A stretch of DNA of 64,000 nucleotides from Streptacidiphilus carbonis (GCF_000787775.1 NZ_BBPM01000016.1:62001-126000), one strand, 5' to 3'; numbered from the stretch's first letter, positions 41,144 through 50,898 are shown. The notes: generated by a model not told the origin, from the sequence alone. Translations and numbers: made by a program.

Positions 41144-42103
41144 TCATACGTTCGCATTGACCGTTTCCGGAACAGGCATGATGACCGGCTCCGCCGGAAC
41201 GCTCCTCCCCGCCGCCACGCGCCCCCAGGACGTGCCGACCAGGACCAGGCCCGCGCCCACCATCCCCAGCGCCCCCAGCTTGTCCCCGCCGATCTCCACC
41301 CCGATCAGGGCCGCCCACAGCGGCTCCGTGCCCAGTAGCAGGCTGACCCGCGACGGCGAGGTCCGCCGCACCGCCCACATCTGCACGAAGAAGGCGAACA
41401 CGGTGCACATCAGTCCGAGATAGAGCAGATCGGCCCACTGCCCGCCGTCGAACGTGGCCGCCAGCCGCCACGGCGCCGGACCGCTGAAGGGCGAGACCAG
41501 CACGAACACCCCCAAGCAGGTGGCGAGCTGAACGAAGGTCAGCGCGCCCGACTCGGTCCGGCGGACGGACTTCATCCGGTGCATCACCACCACGTGGATC
41601 GCCCGGATCACCGCCACCAGGAGGACCAGCAGGTCGCCGAGGCCCGGCCGCTCGAAGCCGGCGCCCTGGGTCAGCAGCGCCACGCCGACCACCGACAGCA
41701 CCGCGGCGGCGACGAAGGCCGCCGAAGGCCGGGTGCGGGCCAGCAGGCTCTCCACGAGCGGAGTGAACACCATCGTCAGACTGATGATCAGACCGGCATT
41801 GGTGGCCGAGGTGTGCACCACCCCGTAGGTCTCCACGAGGAAGATGGTGGCGAGGATCAGCCCCAGGACCACCCCGCCGCGTATCTCACGCAGCGTCAGC
41901 CGGCGCAGCCGTCCGGCCACCAGCGCCGCCATCGGCAGCAGTGCCACCAGGAAGCGCAGCACCAGCAGCGGGACCACGGTGTCACCGGTCGCGATGGTCT
42001 TGACGGAGAGATAGCTGGATCCCCAGATCGCCGCCACCACCAGCACGGGCAGATCGGTCAACCAGAGGCGCGGGGCACGGGGCGGTGTAGGCATGGCGCT
42101 CAT
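41144..42103 (-). CDS. EamA/DMT-family transporter
   Basis: A 319-residue protein with ten membrane segments in two EamA repeats: WGSSYLSVKTIATG and VVPLLVLRFLVALLPMAALV in the first, LLYLGLMCTVFAFFVQMWAV and SLLLGTEPLWAALIGVEIGG in the second. The family exports small metabolites (amino acids, nucleobases, drugs). Substrate unknown. Two ATG starts three codons apart are possible. Confidence 0.9.
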   Translation of the reverse strand: MSAMPTPPRAPRLWLTDLPVLVVAAIWGSSYLSVKTIATGDTVVPLLVLRFLVALLPMAALVAGRLRRLTLREIRGGVVLGLILATIFLVETYGVVHTSATNAGLIISLTMVFTPLVESLLARTRPSAAFVAAAVLSVVGVALLTQGAGFERPGLGDLLVLLVAVIRAIHVVVMHRMKSVRRTESGALTFVQLATCLGVFVLVSPFSGPAPWRLAATFDGGQWADLLYLGLMCTVFAFFVQMWAVRRTSPSRVSLLLGTEPLWAALIGVEIGGDKLGALGMVGAGLVLVGTSWGRVAAGRSVPAEPVIMPVPETVNANV

Positions 42104-42286
42104 CCTGGAGGTACCGAGCTCGTCCCCGCCCGGGATTTCGCATCCCGGACGGCCAGGACCGGCCCGGACCGGCCCGACCGGGTTTGTCGGTACCCGGTGG
42201 TACGTTCCGCACACGAGGCGGGAAGCGCCGAACAGCCGGCGGGAACCGTCGACGGCGACAGCCGGCGGGCAGCGAGAGGACGGCAG

Positions 42287-44077
42287 GTGGCGGCGCAGCG
42301 GGTCGCGGTGGCGGCGGAGCAGGACGGCCCGGGCGGGCGGCTGCAGCCACTGGACGAGAGCGGGACACCGCTGGACGGGCCGGTGCGGGTGCCGGACCTG
42401 GCCGCCGCGATGGCCGAACGGGAGGCGGCCGAGTCCCCCCGGTGGGTGTGGGCGGCGACGGACGAGGTGTACGGGCGGCTGCTGCCGCGACTGGCGGAGC
42501 GGCAGCCGGCGAAGAACCGGCTGGCCCGCTGCCATGACCTGAAACTGGTCGAGCCGCTGCTGCTCGGCCTGGAGGACCGCTACGGGCAGCCGCGCTCCCT
42601 CGGCGCGGCCTGGGCCCGGCTGCACGGGCTGCCGGTCCCCGCCGACCTGCCGGAGGGTCCGGCCGCGACCGACAGCGACCAGGACTCGCTGTTCGCGCCG
42701 GACCGCAGCCTGCTGCCGCCGGGCACCGACCCGCTGGAGGCCCTGGTCGCCGTGCACGCCGAGCAGCAGCGCCGGATCGCCGCGAGCGCCGAGCCCGGCC
42801 GCACCCGGCTGCTCTGCGCCGCGGAGTCCGCGGGCGGCCTGGTCGCCGCCGAGATGGGCTTCGACGGGCTGCCCTGGAGCGCCCGGGTCCATGACGACCT
42901 GCTGTACGACCTGCTGGGCCCGCGCCCGCGCGGCGGCGCCCAGCCGGCCAAGCTGGCGGCACTGGCCCACGACCTGCAGGAGGCCCTGGGGGGCAAACCG
43001 CTCAACCCCGACTCCCCCAGCCAGGTGCTGCGGGCCTTCGCCGAGCAGGGCGTCTCGCTGACCACCACCCGCAACTGGGAACTGCGCAACGTCGACCACC
43101 CGGCCGCGCCGCTGCTGCTGCGCTACAAGGAGCTGTCCAGGATCCACGCCGCGCACGGCTGGGCCTGGCGCGACACCTGGGCCCGCGACGGCCGGTTCCG
43201 CCCCGAGTACGTGGTCGGCGGCGTGGTCTCGGGCCGCTGGGCCAGCCGGGGCGGCGGGGCGCTACAGATCCCGCGGATCCTGCGCGGTGCCGTGGTCGCG
43301 GACCCCGGCTGGCGGCTGGTGGTGGCGGACGCCGGACAGTTGGAGCCGCGGGTGCTGGCGGCGATGTCCAACGACCCGGGCATGATCCGGGCCGGCGCCG
43401 CCGGCGACCTCTACGCCGGACTGGCGGCCGAGGCGTTCAAGGGCGACCGGGCCCGGGCCAAGCTGGGCCTGCTGGGTGCGATGTACGGGCAGACCACCGG
43501 CGAGACCGGGCAGTTGGTCGCGGTGCTGCGGCGACGCTTTCCGCAGGCCATGGGCCTGGTGGAGGCGGCCGCGCGGACCGGCGAGGCGGGCGGGGTGGTC
43601 CGGTCCCAGCTGGGCCGGGTCTGCCCGCCGCCGTCGGCCGGCTGGCTGGACCAGACGGCGGGCGCCTTCACCACCGACGAGGGCGACCTCGACGGCACCG
43701 GCACCGCCGCCGGCGGCAACGCGGCCCGCGACGCCCGCTCGCGGGGCCGCTTCACCCGCAACTTCGTGATCCAGGCCAGCGCCGCAGACTGGGCCCTGGC
43801 CCTGATCGCCGGGCTGCGACGGCGGCTCGCGGCGATCCCGGTGGACGTCCCCGGCGACCGTCCGCGACTGGTCTTCTTCCAGCACGACGAGGTGATCGTG
43901 CACACCCCGGCCCAGCTCGCCGACGCCGTCCGGGCCGCCGTGGCCGAGTCCGGCGAGGAGGCGCGCCGACTGGTGTTCGGGGCGACCCCGGTGCGCTTCC
44001 CGCTGGACACCCATGTGGCCGTCAGCTACCTGGACGCCAAGGGCGGCAGCGACGACGACTCCGACGAGGAGGACTGA
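42287..44077 (+). CDS. PolA-like bifunctional exonuclease/DNA polymerase
   Basis: A 596-residue protein. A degenerate 3'-5' exonuclease-type N-terminus is followed by a family A polymerase domain: QIPRILRGAVVADPGWRLVV, motif A VADAGQLEPRVLAAM, the fingers helix AKLGLLGAMYGQTTGE, and motif C QHDEVIV. Motif A keeps the catalytic Asp and the Glu but replaces the usual DYSQ with DAGQ. Streptomyces carry such paralogues besides PolA. GAGAGGA lies before the GTG. Its cellular role (repair or a specialised polymerase) is not clear. Confidence 0.86.
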   Translation: MAAQRVAVAAEQDGPGGRLQPLDESGTPLDGPVRVPDLAAAMAEREAAESPRWVWAATDEVYGRLLPRLAERQPAKNRLARCHDLKLVEPLLLGLEDRYGQPRSLGAAWARLHGLPVPADLPEGPAATDSDQDSLFAPDRSLLPPGTDPLEALVAVHAEQQRRIAASAEPGRTRLLCAAESAGGLVAAEMGFDGLPWSARVHDDLLYDLLGPRPRGGAQPAKLAALAHDLQEALGGKPLNPDSPSQVLRAFAEQGVSLTTTRNWELRNVDHPAAPLLLRYKELSRIHAAHGWAWRDTWARDGRFRPEYVVGGVVSGRWASRGGGALQIPRILRGAVVADPGWRLVVADAGQLEPRVLAAMSNDPGMIRAGAAGDLYAGLAAEAFKGDRARAKLGLLGAMYGQTTGETGQLVAVLRRRFPQAMGLVEAAARTGEAGGVVRSQLGRVCPPPSAGWLDQTAGAFTTDEGDLDGTGTAAGGNAARDARSRGRFTRNFVIQASAADWALALIAGLRRRLAAIPVDVPGDRPRLVFFQHDEVIVHTPAQLADAVRAAVAESGEEARRLVFGATPVRFPLDTHVAVSYLDAKGGSDDDSDEED

Positions 44078-44107
44078 CGGCCTGTCGGACAGCGCGCCGG
44101 GGCCGAC

Positions 44108-44163
44108 TTGAAGTGTTCGACCACATGCGTACACTCATGAGTGTTCGCAAATCATCGAACACT
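44108..44163 (+). promoter_or_regulatory. Promoter and operator of the quinone oxidoreductase gene
   Basis: -35 TTGAAG (44108), 16-base spacer, -10 TACACT (44130). A perfect dyad AGTGTTCG/CGAACACT with an 8-base spacer (44140-44163) lies over the expected start site, and a third half-site AGTGTTCG sits at 44112. This fits a repressor, perhaps redox- or ligand-responsive; its gene is not adjacent. Confidence 0.6.
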
Positions 44164-44180
44164 TACTTCGGGGGTACACC

Positions 44181-45161
44181 ATGCGTGCAGTCGTCGTCGA
44201 ACAGCTCGGTGCGCCGGAGGTGCTGACTCTGCGTGAGGTTCCGGCACCGCAGCCGGGGCCGGGACAGGTGCTCATCGACACCGCCTACGCCGGGATCAAC
44301 TTCGCCGAGATCAAGGCCCGGTCCATCGGCTACCGGGTCACCGGGCTGCCCTTCGTCCCCGGCCTCGAGGTGTCCGGCCTGGTCCGCGCCGTCGGCGAGG
44401 GCGTGACCGGATTCCGGCCCGGGCAGCCGGTCGTCGCCTTCCTGGACAACGGCGGCTACGCCGAGGCGGTCGTCGCCGACGCCGCCCGCACCTTCGCCGT
44501 CCCCGAGGGGCTCGATCTGCGCGACGCCGCGACCCTCCCCTCGGTGCTGCCCACCGCCTACGCCCTGGTGCACCACGCCGGACGGCTCCGCGCGGGCGAG
44601 ACCGTGCTGGTCCAGGGCGCGGCGGGCGGCGTCGGCACGGCGCTCGGCCAGGTGGCCAGGCTCGCCGGGGCGGGACGGGTGTACGGCGTGGTGTCGCGCT
44701 CCGACAAGGCGAAGTACCCCCTGGACTTCGGCTACGACGAGGTGTTCACCGGTGCCGACTTCGACGGGCAACTGGCCCGCGCCACCGGCGGCCGCGGCGT
44801 CGACCTGCTGCTCGACCCGGTCGGCGGCGACACCTGGCGGCGCGGGCTGGCCTCGCTGGCCCGCTACGGACGGGCCGTCTCCTTCGGCAACGCCAGTGAC
44901 GCCGAAGCCTGGAGCGCCGGCTTCGCCGACCTCGCCGCCAAGGCCCTGTCGGTCTCCGCCTTCAGCATCCTGGGCCTGGCCGCCGCCGACCCGCAGGGCC
45001 TGCGCGACCTCACCGACGCCGCGTTCGGCCTGGCGGCCGGCGAAGGCGTACGGCTCCCGGTCACCGCCGAGTTCCCGCTGGAGCAGGCCGCCGAGGCGCA
45101 CCGCCTGGTCGAGAGCCGCAGCAGCACCGGCAAGCTGCTGCTCCGCGTCGACAGGCACTGA
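44181..45161 (+). CDS. Quinone oxidoreductase-like NADPH dehydrogenase (zinc-independent MDR)
   Basis: A 326-residue protein with a GroES-like N-terminus (GQVLIDTAYAGINFAEIK, FVPGLEVSGLVRAVGEG) and a Rossmann domain with VLVQGAAGGVGTALGQVARL. No zinc-ligand cluster is seen. The family reduces quinones or enones with NADPH and is often induced by oxidative stress. The expected start follows a repressor-type dyad. Confidence 0.9.
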   Translation: MRAVVVEQLGAPEVLTLREVPAPQPGPGQVLIDTAYAGINFAEIKARSIGYRVTGLPFVPGLEVSGLVRAVGEGVTGFRPGQPVVAFLDNGGYAEAVVADAARTFAVPEGLDLRDAATLPSVLPTAYALVHHAGRLRAGETVLVQGAAGGVGTALGQVARLAGAGRVYGVVSRSDKAKYPLDFGYDEVFTGADFDGQLARATGGRGVDLLLDPVGGDTWRRGLASLARYGRAVSFGNASDAEAWSAGFADLAAKALSVSAFSILGLAAADPQGLRDLTDAAFGLAAGEGVRLPVTAEFPLEQAAEAHRLVESRSSTGKLLLRVDRH

Positions 45162-45219
45162 CACGTCACCACCCGCCGACGCGTCAACACCCGCCGGCCG
45201 GCGGACCATACTGGGTCGG

Positions 45220-45705
45220 GTGATCAGCACTCCGCGGCTTCACCTCCCCGCCGTCACCCCCACCGCGGCACTGGACCTCGCCTACGGGGGCGGCGGCGGG
45301 TGGGCGTGGCTCGGGGACGGCCCCGGCGAGGGGACCCGGTCGATGGCCGGAGCGGTCGCCCGGGCGGACGAGGTCGGCTGGCACCGTCCGCCGTGGGGGC
45401 TCTACGCGATCATCCGCCGCGAGGACGGCCCCGCCATAGGCAGCATCGGCTTCCACGGACCGCCCGCCGCGGACGGCACCGTGGAGATCGGCTACGACCT
45501 GGTCCCGCAGGCCCGCGGCGCCGGACACGCCACGGAGGCCGTGCACGCGCTCACCTCCTTCGCCTTCGTCGACCCCGCCGTCCGCAGCGTGCTGGCGCTC
45601 ACCTCACGGGAGAACACCGCCTCCCAGCGGGTGCTGGCCCGCAGCGGCTTCGTCCGCGCCGAGGAGGACCCGGACGGGCTGCGCCGATATCGGGTCGACA
45701 GGTGA
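45220..45705 (+). CDS. GNAT acetyltransferase, RimJ/RimL-like
   Basis: A 161-residue protein. Motif A RGAGHATEAVHALTSFAFVD and the end SQRVLARSGFVRAEEDPDGL fit the ribosomal/N-terminal acetyltransferase subgroup. It transfers acetyl from acetyl-CoA to an amine; substrate unknown. The GTG start is supported by the RimJ-like opening (STPRLHLPAVTP). Confidence 0.84.
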   Translation: MISTPRLHLPAVTPTAALDLAYGGGGGWAWLGDGPGEGTRSMAGAVARADEVGWHRPPWGLYAIIRREDGPAIGSIGFHGPPAADGTVEIGYDLVPQARGAGHATEAVHALTSFAFVDPAVRSVLALTSRENTASQRVLARSGFVRAEEDPDGLRRYRVDR

Positions 45706-45735
45706 GGGGGCCGTTTGCGTAGGCTGGAGCACGCA

Positions 45736-48700
45736 ATGGGTACCCCGCAGAGCTCCGCCGCCGTCGACTCCTCCGCAGTCGCCCCCTCCCCCGCCGCTCC
45801 GGCCGGCGATTCCGCACGCCCCGACGCCCCCGCGGAGGCCCCTTCGGGCACCCCGGCGGAGGCTCCCGCGCGACGTCCGCGCGGCAGGCGCTCACGCGGC
45901 GGCGGCCGCCGGAGCGAAGGCGTCGACGCCCCGCGCCGGGACACCGGGGAAGGCCGGGACGGCGACCCTCGGCGCCGGGACCCCGACGCCCCGCGCAAGG
46001 ACCGTGACGGCCGGGACGGCCACGGCGGCCGGGACAGGCGCGAGGTCCGCGAGCGCCGGAACACCGCCCCCGCGACGGCCACCCTGGCCGAGCTGATCGC
46101 CAAGCTCCCCACGCTGACCCTCCGGGACGAGGAGCGGCTCGGCCGCCGCCTGGAGAGCCTGCGCAAGCAGCGCGAACCCGAGAAGCGCGAACGCGCCCAG
46201 GCGGCCGTGGCCGCCGAGATCGAGGCCGCCGAGCTGCGCGTCGCCAACCGCCGTGCCTCCGTCCCCACCCCGACCTACCCGGAGTCGCTGCCGGTCAGCG
46301 CCCGCCGCGAGGACATCCTCGAAGCGATCAGGGACAACCAGGTCGTGATCATCGCCGGTGAGACCGGCTCCGGGAAGACCACCCAGATCCCCAAGATCTG
46401 CCTGGAGCTCGGCCGCGGCGTCCGCGGCCTGATCGGCCACACCCAGCCGCGCCGGATCGCCGCCCGCACCGTCGCCGAGCGCGTCGCCGAGGAGCTGGGC
46501 ACCGAGCTGGGGAGGACCGTCGGCTGGAAGGTCCGCTTCACCGACCAGGTCGGTCCCGAGACCGCCGTCAAGGTGATGACCGACGGCATCCTGCTCGCGG
46601 AGATCCAGAACGACCGCCTGCTGCGCCAGTACGACACTCTGATCATCGACGAGGCGCACGAGCGCAGCCTCAACATCGACTTCATCCTGGGCTACCTCAA
46701 GCAGCTGCTGCCCAAGCGCCCCGACCTCAAGCTGGTCATCACCTCGGCGACCATCGACCCGGAGCGCTTCGCCCGCCACTTCGCCGACTCCCGCACCGGC
46801 GAGGACGCCCCGATCATCGAGGTGTCCGGCCGCACCTACCCGGTCGAGGTCCGCTACCGCCCGGTGGTCGAGGAGGGCGACGAGGACGGTGAGGACGGTC
46901 CGGACCGCGACCGCGACCAGGTCCAGGCGATCTGCGACGCGGTGGACGAGCTCGGCGAGGAGGGTCGCGGCGACATCCTCGTGTTCCTCTCCGGGGAGCG
47001 CGAGATCCGCGACACGGCGGACGCTCTGGAGAAGCAGAACTACAAGTTCACCGAGGTCGTCCCGCTCTACGCCCGGCTCTCCTCGGCCGAGCAGCACCGG
47101 GTGTTCCAACCGCACAGCGGCCGCCGCATCGTGCTGGCCACCAATGTCGCCGAGACCTCACTCACCGTCCCCGGCATCCGCTACGTCATCGACCCCGGCA
47201 CCGCCCGCATCTCCCGCTACAGCCACCGCACGAAGGTCCAGCGGCTGCCCATCGAAGCCGTGTCGCAGGCCAGCGCCAACCAGCGCAAGGGCCGCTGCGG
47301 CCGTACCTCGGACGGCATCTGCATCCGGCTGTACTCGGAGGAGGACTTCCTCTCCCGCCCCGAGTTCACCGACCCGGAGATCCTGCGGACCAACCTGGCC
47401 TCGGTCATCCTGCAGATGACCGCGGCCGGCCTGGGCGACATCGGCGCCTTCCCGTTCCTGGAGCCGCCGGACCGCCGCAACATCAAGGACGGCGTGGACC
47501 TGCTCCAGGAGCTGGGCGCGCTGCAGACCAGCGGCAGGGTCAACACCCTCACGCCGGTCGGCCGCAAGCTCTCCGCCCTGCCGGTCGACCCCCGGCTGGC
47601 CCGGATGGTGCTGGAGGCCGAGAAGCACGGCGTGGTCCGCGAGGTCATGGTGATCACCGCCGCGCTGTCCATCCAGGACCCGCGCGAGCGCCCGGTGGAG
47701 AAGCGGGCGCACGCCGACCAGCTGCACGCCCGCTTCACCGACCCGACCTCGGACTTCCTCACCTACCTCAACCTCTGGCGCCATCTGAAGGACCAGCAGA
47801 AGGCGCTGTCCTCCAGCCAGTTCCGCCGGATGTGCAAGTCGGAGTTCCTGAACTACCTGCGGATACGCGAGTGGCAGGACATCGACGCGCAGCTGCGCCA
47901 GGTGGCCAGGTCGCTGGAGATCGAGCTGGGCCACCCCGCCGACGAGGTGGACGGCGACGCGGTGCACCGCTCTCTGCTGGCCGGGCTGCTCTCCCACATC
48001 GGCCTCAAGGACGCCGAGAAGCAGGAGTACTTCGGCGCCCGCAGCGCCAAGTTCGCGATCTTCCCGGGCAGCGCGCTGTTCAAGAAGACGCCGCGCTGGG
48101 TGATCGCCGCCGAGCTGGTGGAGACCTCCCGGCTGTGGGCCCGGATCGCCGCCAAGGTCGAACCCGAATGGATCGAGGAACAGGCCGCCCACCTGCTCAA
48201 ACGCAGCTACAGCGAACCGCACTGGGAGAAGGACCGAGGCCAGGTGGTGGCCTTCGAGAAGGTCACCCTGTACGGGGTGACCCTGGTGGCCCAGCGCAGG
48301 GTCGGATACGGCTCGATCGACCCCGAGCTCTCCCGCGAGCTGTTCATCCGCCGGGCCCTGGTCGAGGGCGAGTGGCGCACCCACCACCGCTTCTTCCACG
48401 ACAACCGCAAGCTGCTGGACGAGGTCGAGGAGCTGGAGAACCGGGCCCGCCGCCGGGACATCCTGGTCGACGAGGAGACCCTGTTCGACTTCTACGACCA
48501 GCGGATCGCCTCCGACGTCGTCTCCGGGGCGCACTTCGACAGCTGGTGGAAGAAGACCCACCGCACCCGCCCCGACCTGCTGACCTTCACCCCCGACCTG
48601 CTGGTCAACGACAACGCGGCCACCGTCACCGAGCGGGACTACCCGTCCGTCTGGTATCAGGGCGACATCGCGCTGCCGCTCACCTACCAGTTCGAGCCCG

Positions 48701-50022
48701 GCGCGGAGGCGGACGGCGTGACCGTCCACATCCCGCTGACCCTGCTCAACCAGGTGCGGCCGGTCGGCTTCGACTGGCAGATCCCGGGCCTGCGCGAGGA
48801 CCTGGTCACCGCGTTGATCCGGTCGCTGCCCAAGGCGCTGCGCCGCAACTTCGTGCCGGCCCCGGACTACGCCAAGCACCTGATGCGCGGGCTGGGCAAG
48901 CTCGACCCGTCCACCCCCTCCACCGAGGACAAGCCGCTGGTGGAGCTGCTGGAGTGGGAGCTGCACGAGCTGCGCGGCATCCCGGTCCCGCGCGAGAGCT
49001 GGAACTACGACGCGGTCCCGGACCATCTGCGGATCACCTTCCGGGTGGTGGACGAGAAGAACCGCAAGCTGGCCGAGTCCAAGGACCTGGAGACCCTCAA
49101 ACTCGACCTGCGCAGCCGCACCCAGGCCGCCATCGCCGAGGCCGCCGGCGGTCTGGAGAAGCGCGGGCTGACCGACTGGACCATCGGCGAGCTGCCGTAC
49201 ACCTTCGAACAGAAGCGCGGAAAGCAGACCGTCAAGGGCTTCCCGGCCCTCGTCGACGACGGCGACTCGGTGTCGGTACGGCTGCTGGACACGGTGCGGG
49301 CACAGCAGCGGGCGATGCTGGCCGGCACCCGCAGGCTGCTGCTGCTCGGGGTGAACTCCCCCGTCAACGCGATCCAGTCGCGGCTGGGCAACGGCGCGAA
49401 GCTGGCCCTGGCGGCCAATCCGCACGGCAGCACCGACGCCCTGTTCGCCGACTGCCTGACGGCCGCCGCGGACCGGCTGATCGCCGACGCGGGCGGTCCG
49501 GCCTGGGACGAGGAGTCCTACAAGCGGCTGCGGGACTCGGTGCGCGCCGAACTCTACGACGTCACCGCCGACACGGTGGTCAAGGTCGCCAACATCCTCG
49601 CGGTGAACCACCGGGTGACCGAGCGGCTCAAGGGCATCAGCAACAGCCTCGCCGTGCTCACCGGCCTCACCGACGTACGGGCCCAGCTCACCGAGCTGAT
49701 CCACCCCGGCTTCGTCGCCGAGACCGGCCAGCGCCGGCTGCCGGACCTGCTGCGCTACCTCAAGGCGATCGAACGCCGGCTGGTCAAGCTCCCCGAGGAC
49801 CCGCATCGCGACCGGGACCGCACGGTCGCGGTGATCCGCATGCAGGACGCCTACGCGGAGCTCCTGGCCCAACTGCCGCCGGACCGCCGCGACGAGGACG
49901 GCGTGCTGCAGATCCGCTGGATGATCGAGGAACTCCGCGTCAGCCTGTGGGCCCAGCCGCTGGGCACCCCGTACACGGTCTCCGAACAGCGGATCCTGAA
50001 AGCCGTCGAGGCCCTCCGCTGA
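45736..50022 (+). CDS. hrpA: ATP-dependent RNA helicase HrpA (DEAH box)
   Basis: A 1428-residue protein. A low-complexity Ala/Arg/Asp N-terminal extension (about 130 residues) precedes the helicase: Walker A GETGSGKTTQ at about 208, DEAH at about 305, SAT (SATIDPERFARHF), then the helicase C-terminal domain (QRKGRCGRTSDGICIRLYS), HA2/OB and a long C-terminal DUF3418 region. HrpA remodels RNA and rescues stalled ribosomes in E. coli. GGAG precedes the ATG; a TTG seven codons upstream is possible. The longest gene in the window. Confidence 0.95.
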   Translation: MGTPQSSAAVDSSAVAPSPAAPAGDSARPDAPAEAPSGTPAEAPARRPRGRRSRGGGRRSEGVDAPRRDTGEGRDGDPRRRDPDAPRKDRDGRDGHGGRDRREVRERRNTAPATATLAELIAKLPTLTLRDEERLGRRLESLRKQREPEKRERAQAAVAAEIEAAELRVANRRASVPTPTYPESLPVSARREDILEAIRDNQVVIIAGETGSGKTTQIPKICLELGRGVRGLIGHTQPRRIAARTVAERVAEELGTELGRTVGWKVRFTDQVGPETAVKVMTDGILLAEIQNDRLLRQYDTLIIDEAHERSLNIDFILGYLKQLLPKRPDLKLVITSATIDPERFARHFADSRTGEDAPIIEVSGRTYPVEVRYRPVVEEGDEDGEDGPDRDRDQVQAICDAVDELGEEGRGDILVFLSGEREIRDTADALEKQNYKFTEVVPLYARLSSAEQHRVFQPHSGRRIVLATNVAETSLTVPGIRYVIDPGTARISRYSHRTKVQRLPIEAVSQASANQRKGRCGRTSDGICIRLYSEEDFLSRPEFTDPEILRTNLASVILQMTAAGLGDIGAFPFLEPPDRRNIKDGVDLLQELGALQTSGRVNTLTPVGRKLSALPVDPRLARMVLEAEKHGVVREVMVITAALSIQDPRERPVEKRAHADQLHARFTDPTSDFLTYLNLWRHLKDQQKALSSSQFRRMCKSEFLNYLRIREWQDIDAQLRQVARSLEIELGHPADEVDGDAVHRSLLAGLLSHIGLKDAEKQEYFGARSAKFAIFPGSALFKKTPRWVIAAELVETSRLWARIAAKVEPEWIEEQAAHLLKRSYSEPHWEKDRGQVVAFEKVTLYGVTLVAQRRVGYGSIDPELSRELFIRRALVEGEWRTHHRFFHDNRKLLDEVEELENRARRRDILVDEETLFDFYDQRIASDVVSGAHFDSWWKKTHRTRPDLLTFTPDLLVNDNAATVTERDYPSVWYQGDIALPLTYQFEPGAEADGVTVHIPLTLLNQVRPVGFDWQIPGLREDLVTALIRSLPKALRRNFVPAPDYAKHLMRGLGKLDPSTPSTEDKPLVELLEWELHELRGIPVPRESWNYDAVPDHLRITFRVVDEKNRKLAESKDLETLKLDLRSRTQAAIAEAAGGLEKRGLTDWTIGELPYTFEQKRGKQTVKGFPALVDDGDSVSVRLLDTVRAQQRAMLAGTRRLLLLGVNSPVNAIQSRLGNGAKLALAANPHGSTDALFADCLTAAADRLIADAGGPAWDEESYKRLRDSVRAELYDVTADTVVKVANILAVNHRVTERLKGISNSLAVLTGLTDVRAQLTELIHPGFVAETGQRRLPDLLRYLKAIERRLVKLPEDPHRDRDRTVAVIRMQDAYAELLAQLPPDRRDEDGVLQIRWMIEELRVSLWAQPLGTPYTVSEQRILKAVEALR

Positions 50023-50041
50023 CGCGGAGAGGTGCGGGACC

Positions 50042-50503
50042 TCAGCTCTTCTGTTCCAGCACCGGCCGCAACCGCGTCAGCAGCTCGAACAGCACGCTCC
50101 GCTCACCATCGCTGAGCAGGTCCAGTGCCTGGTGCGTGGTCTGCATGTCCGCGCGGACCGCGCGGATCGCCGCCTCCCCCGCCTCCGTCGCGGCCACGAT
50201 CTTGATCCGCCGGTCGCTGGCCCCCACCTCCCGCCGGACCAGCCCGCGCGTCTCCAGCCGGTCGACCAGCCCGGTGACATTGGACGCGTCACAGACCAGC
50301 TGCTCCGCGATGCCGCGCATCGGCAGCGGCTGCCGCACCAGCACCGCGAGCGCCTTGGCCTGCACAGACGTCAGTCCGTGCCTCGCGGCGACGGCGGCGA
50401 AGTCCTGGTAGTAGGCGTTCCCTATGGCGGCGAACTCCTCGATGAGGTCGGCCTTGGTCGGGACGGCGGGGGCGGTGGCGGACTGCGCGGTGGTGCCATT
50501 CAT
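50042..50503 (-). CDS. MarR-family regulator
   Basis: A 153-residue winged helix: LTSVQAKALAVLVRQ, MRGIAEQLVCDASNVTGLVD, RLETRGLVRREVGASDRR and LLTRLRPVLEQ. The start is set by a promoter whose -10 lies 7 bases before the ATG, giving a leaderless transcript. It is divergent from the 50704 gene. MarR proteins usually sense phenolic or oxidising compounds; ligand unknown. Confidence 0.9.
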   Translation of the reverse strand: MNGTTAQSATAPAVPTKADLIEEFAAIGNAYYQDFAAVAARHGLTSVQAKALAVLVRQPLPMRGIAEQLVCDASNVTGLVDRLETRGLVRREVGASDRRIKIVAATEAGEAAIRAVRADMQTTHQALDLLSDGERSVLFELLTRLRPVLEQKS

Positions 50504-50510
50504 GCCATCG

Positions 50511-50539
50511 AGGGTACTGCAACAACTTGACGTCATCAA
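50511..50539 (-). promoter_or_regulatory. Leaderless promoter of the MarR gene
   Basis: Leftward -35 TTGATG, 17-base spacer, -10 TACCCT; the ATG begins 7 bases later. A TGACGTCA palindrome overlaps the -35 side of the spacer and may be the MarR's own operator. Confidence 0.55.
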
Positions 50540-50703
50540 TCATTCTTGCCTCAGGGGCGCACAGCATCAGCTGACCCGGCGTTACTGGCCTGTGTCTGAG
50601 CCGTGATCGAGGTGCCGCCCTCGGCGGGAACCCGGCCAGGGCGATCCACGTCACACTCGCACGAGGGGGCGTCGGCACCCGACTGACGAGGAGGCGGATC
50701 ACC

Positions 50704-50898
50704 ATGACACAGCTGGATCGGCGGATGAACGGGGCGCCGCAGGACACCCCGGCGGCGGGACCCCGCCGGAGCCGGACCCGGCTCGCCCTGCTGCTGTCAC
50801 TGCTGGGCCTGGCCTGCCTCGCCGGCGCGGCCGTCGCGATGGTGCTGCTGTTCTCACCCTCCGCCTCGGCCTTCGGCGGCTGCGGCGGAGCGCCCTGA
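50704..50898 (+). CDS. Small single-pass membrane protein
   Basis: A 64-residue protein with a basic N-terminus (PRRSRTRLALL), one membrane segment (LSLLGLACLAGAAVAMVLLF) and a Gly/Cys tip (FGGCGGAP). GAGGAGG precedes the ATG. It is divergent from the MarR gene and may be its target. Its 3' end overlaps the next gene, on the other strand, by 45 bp. Confidence 0.62.
   Translation: MTQLDRRMNGAPQDTPAAGPRRSRTRLALLLSLLGLACLAGAAVAMVLLFSPSASAFGGCGGAP

Noticed and set aside
41144-43156. 670-residue minus-strand ORF extending the EamA transporter
   Set aside because: The transporter begins at 42103; the extension is antisense to the polymerase gene and has shadow-type composition.
47158-49872. 904-residue ORF opposite hrpA
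   Set aside because: Antisense shadow with typical VQLGVG-type composition and no domain.
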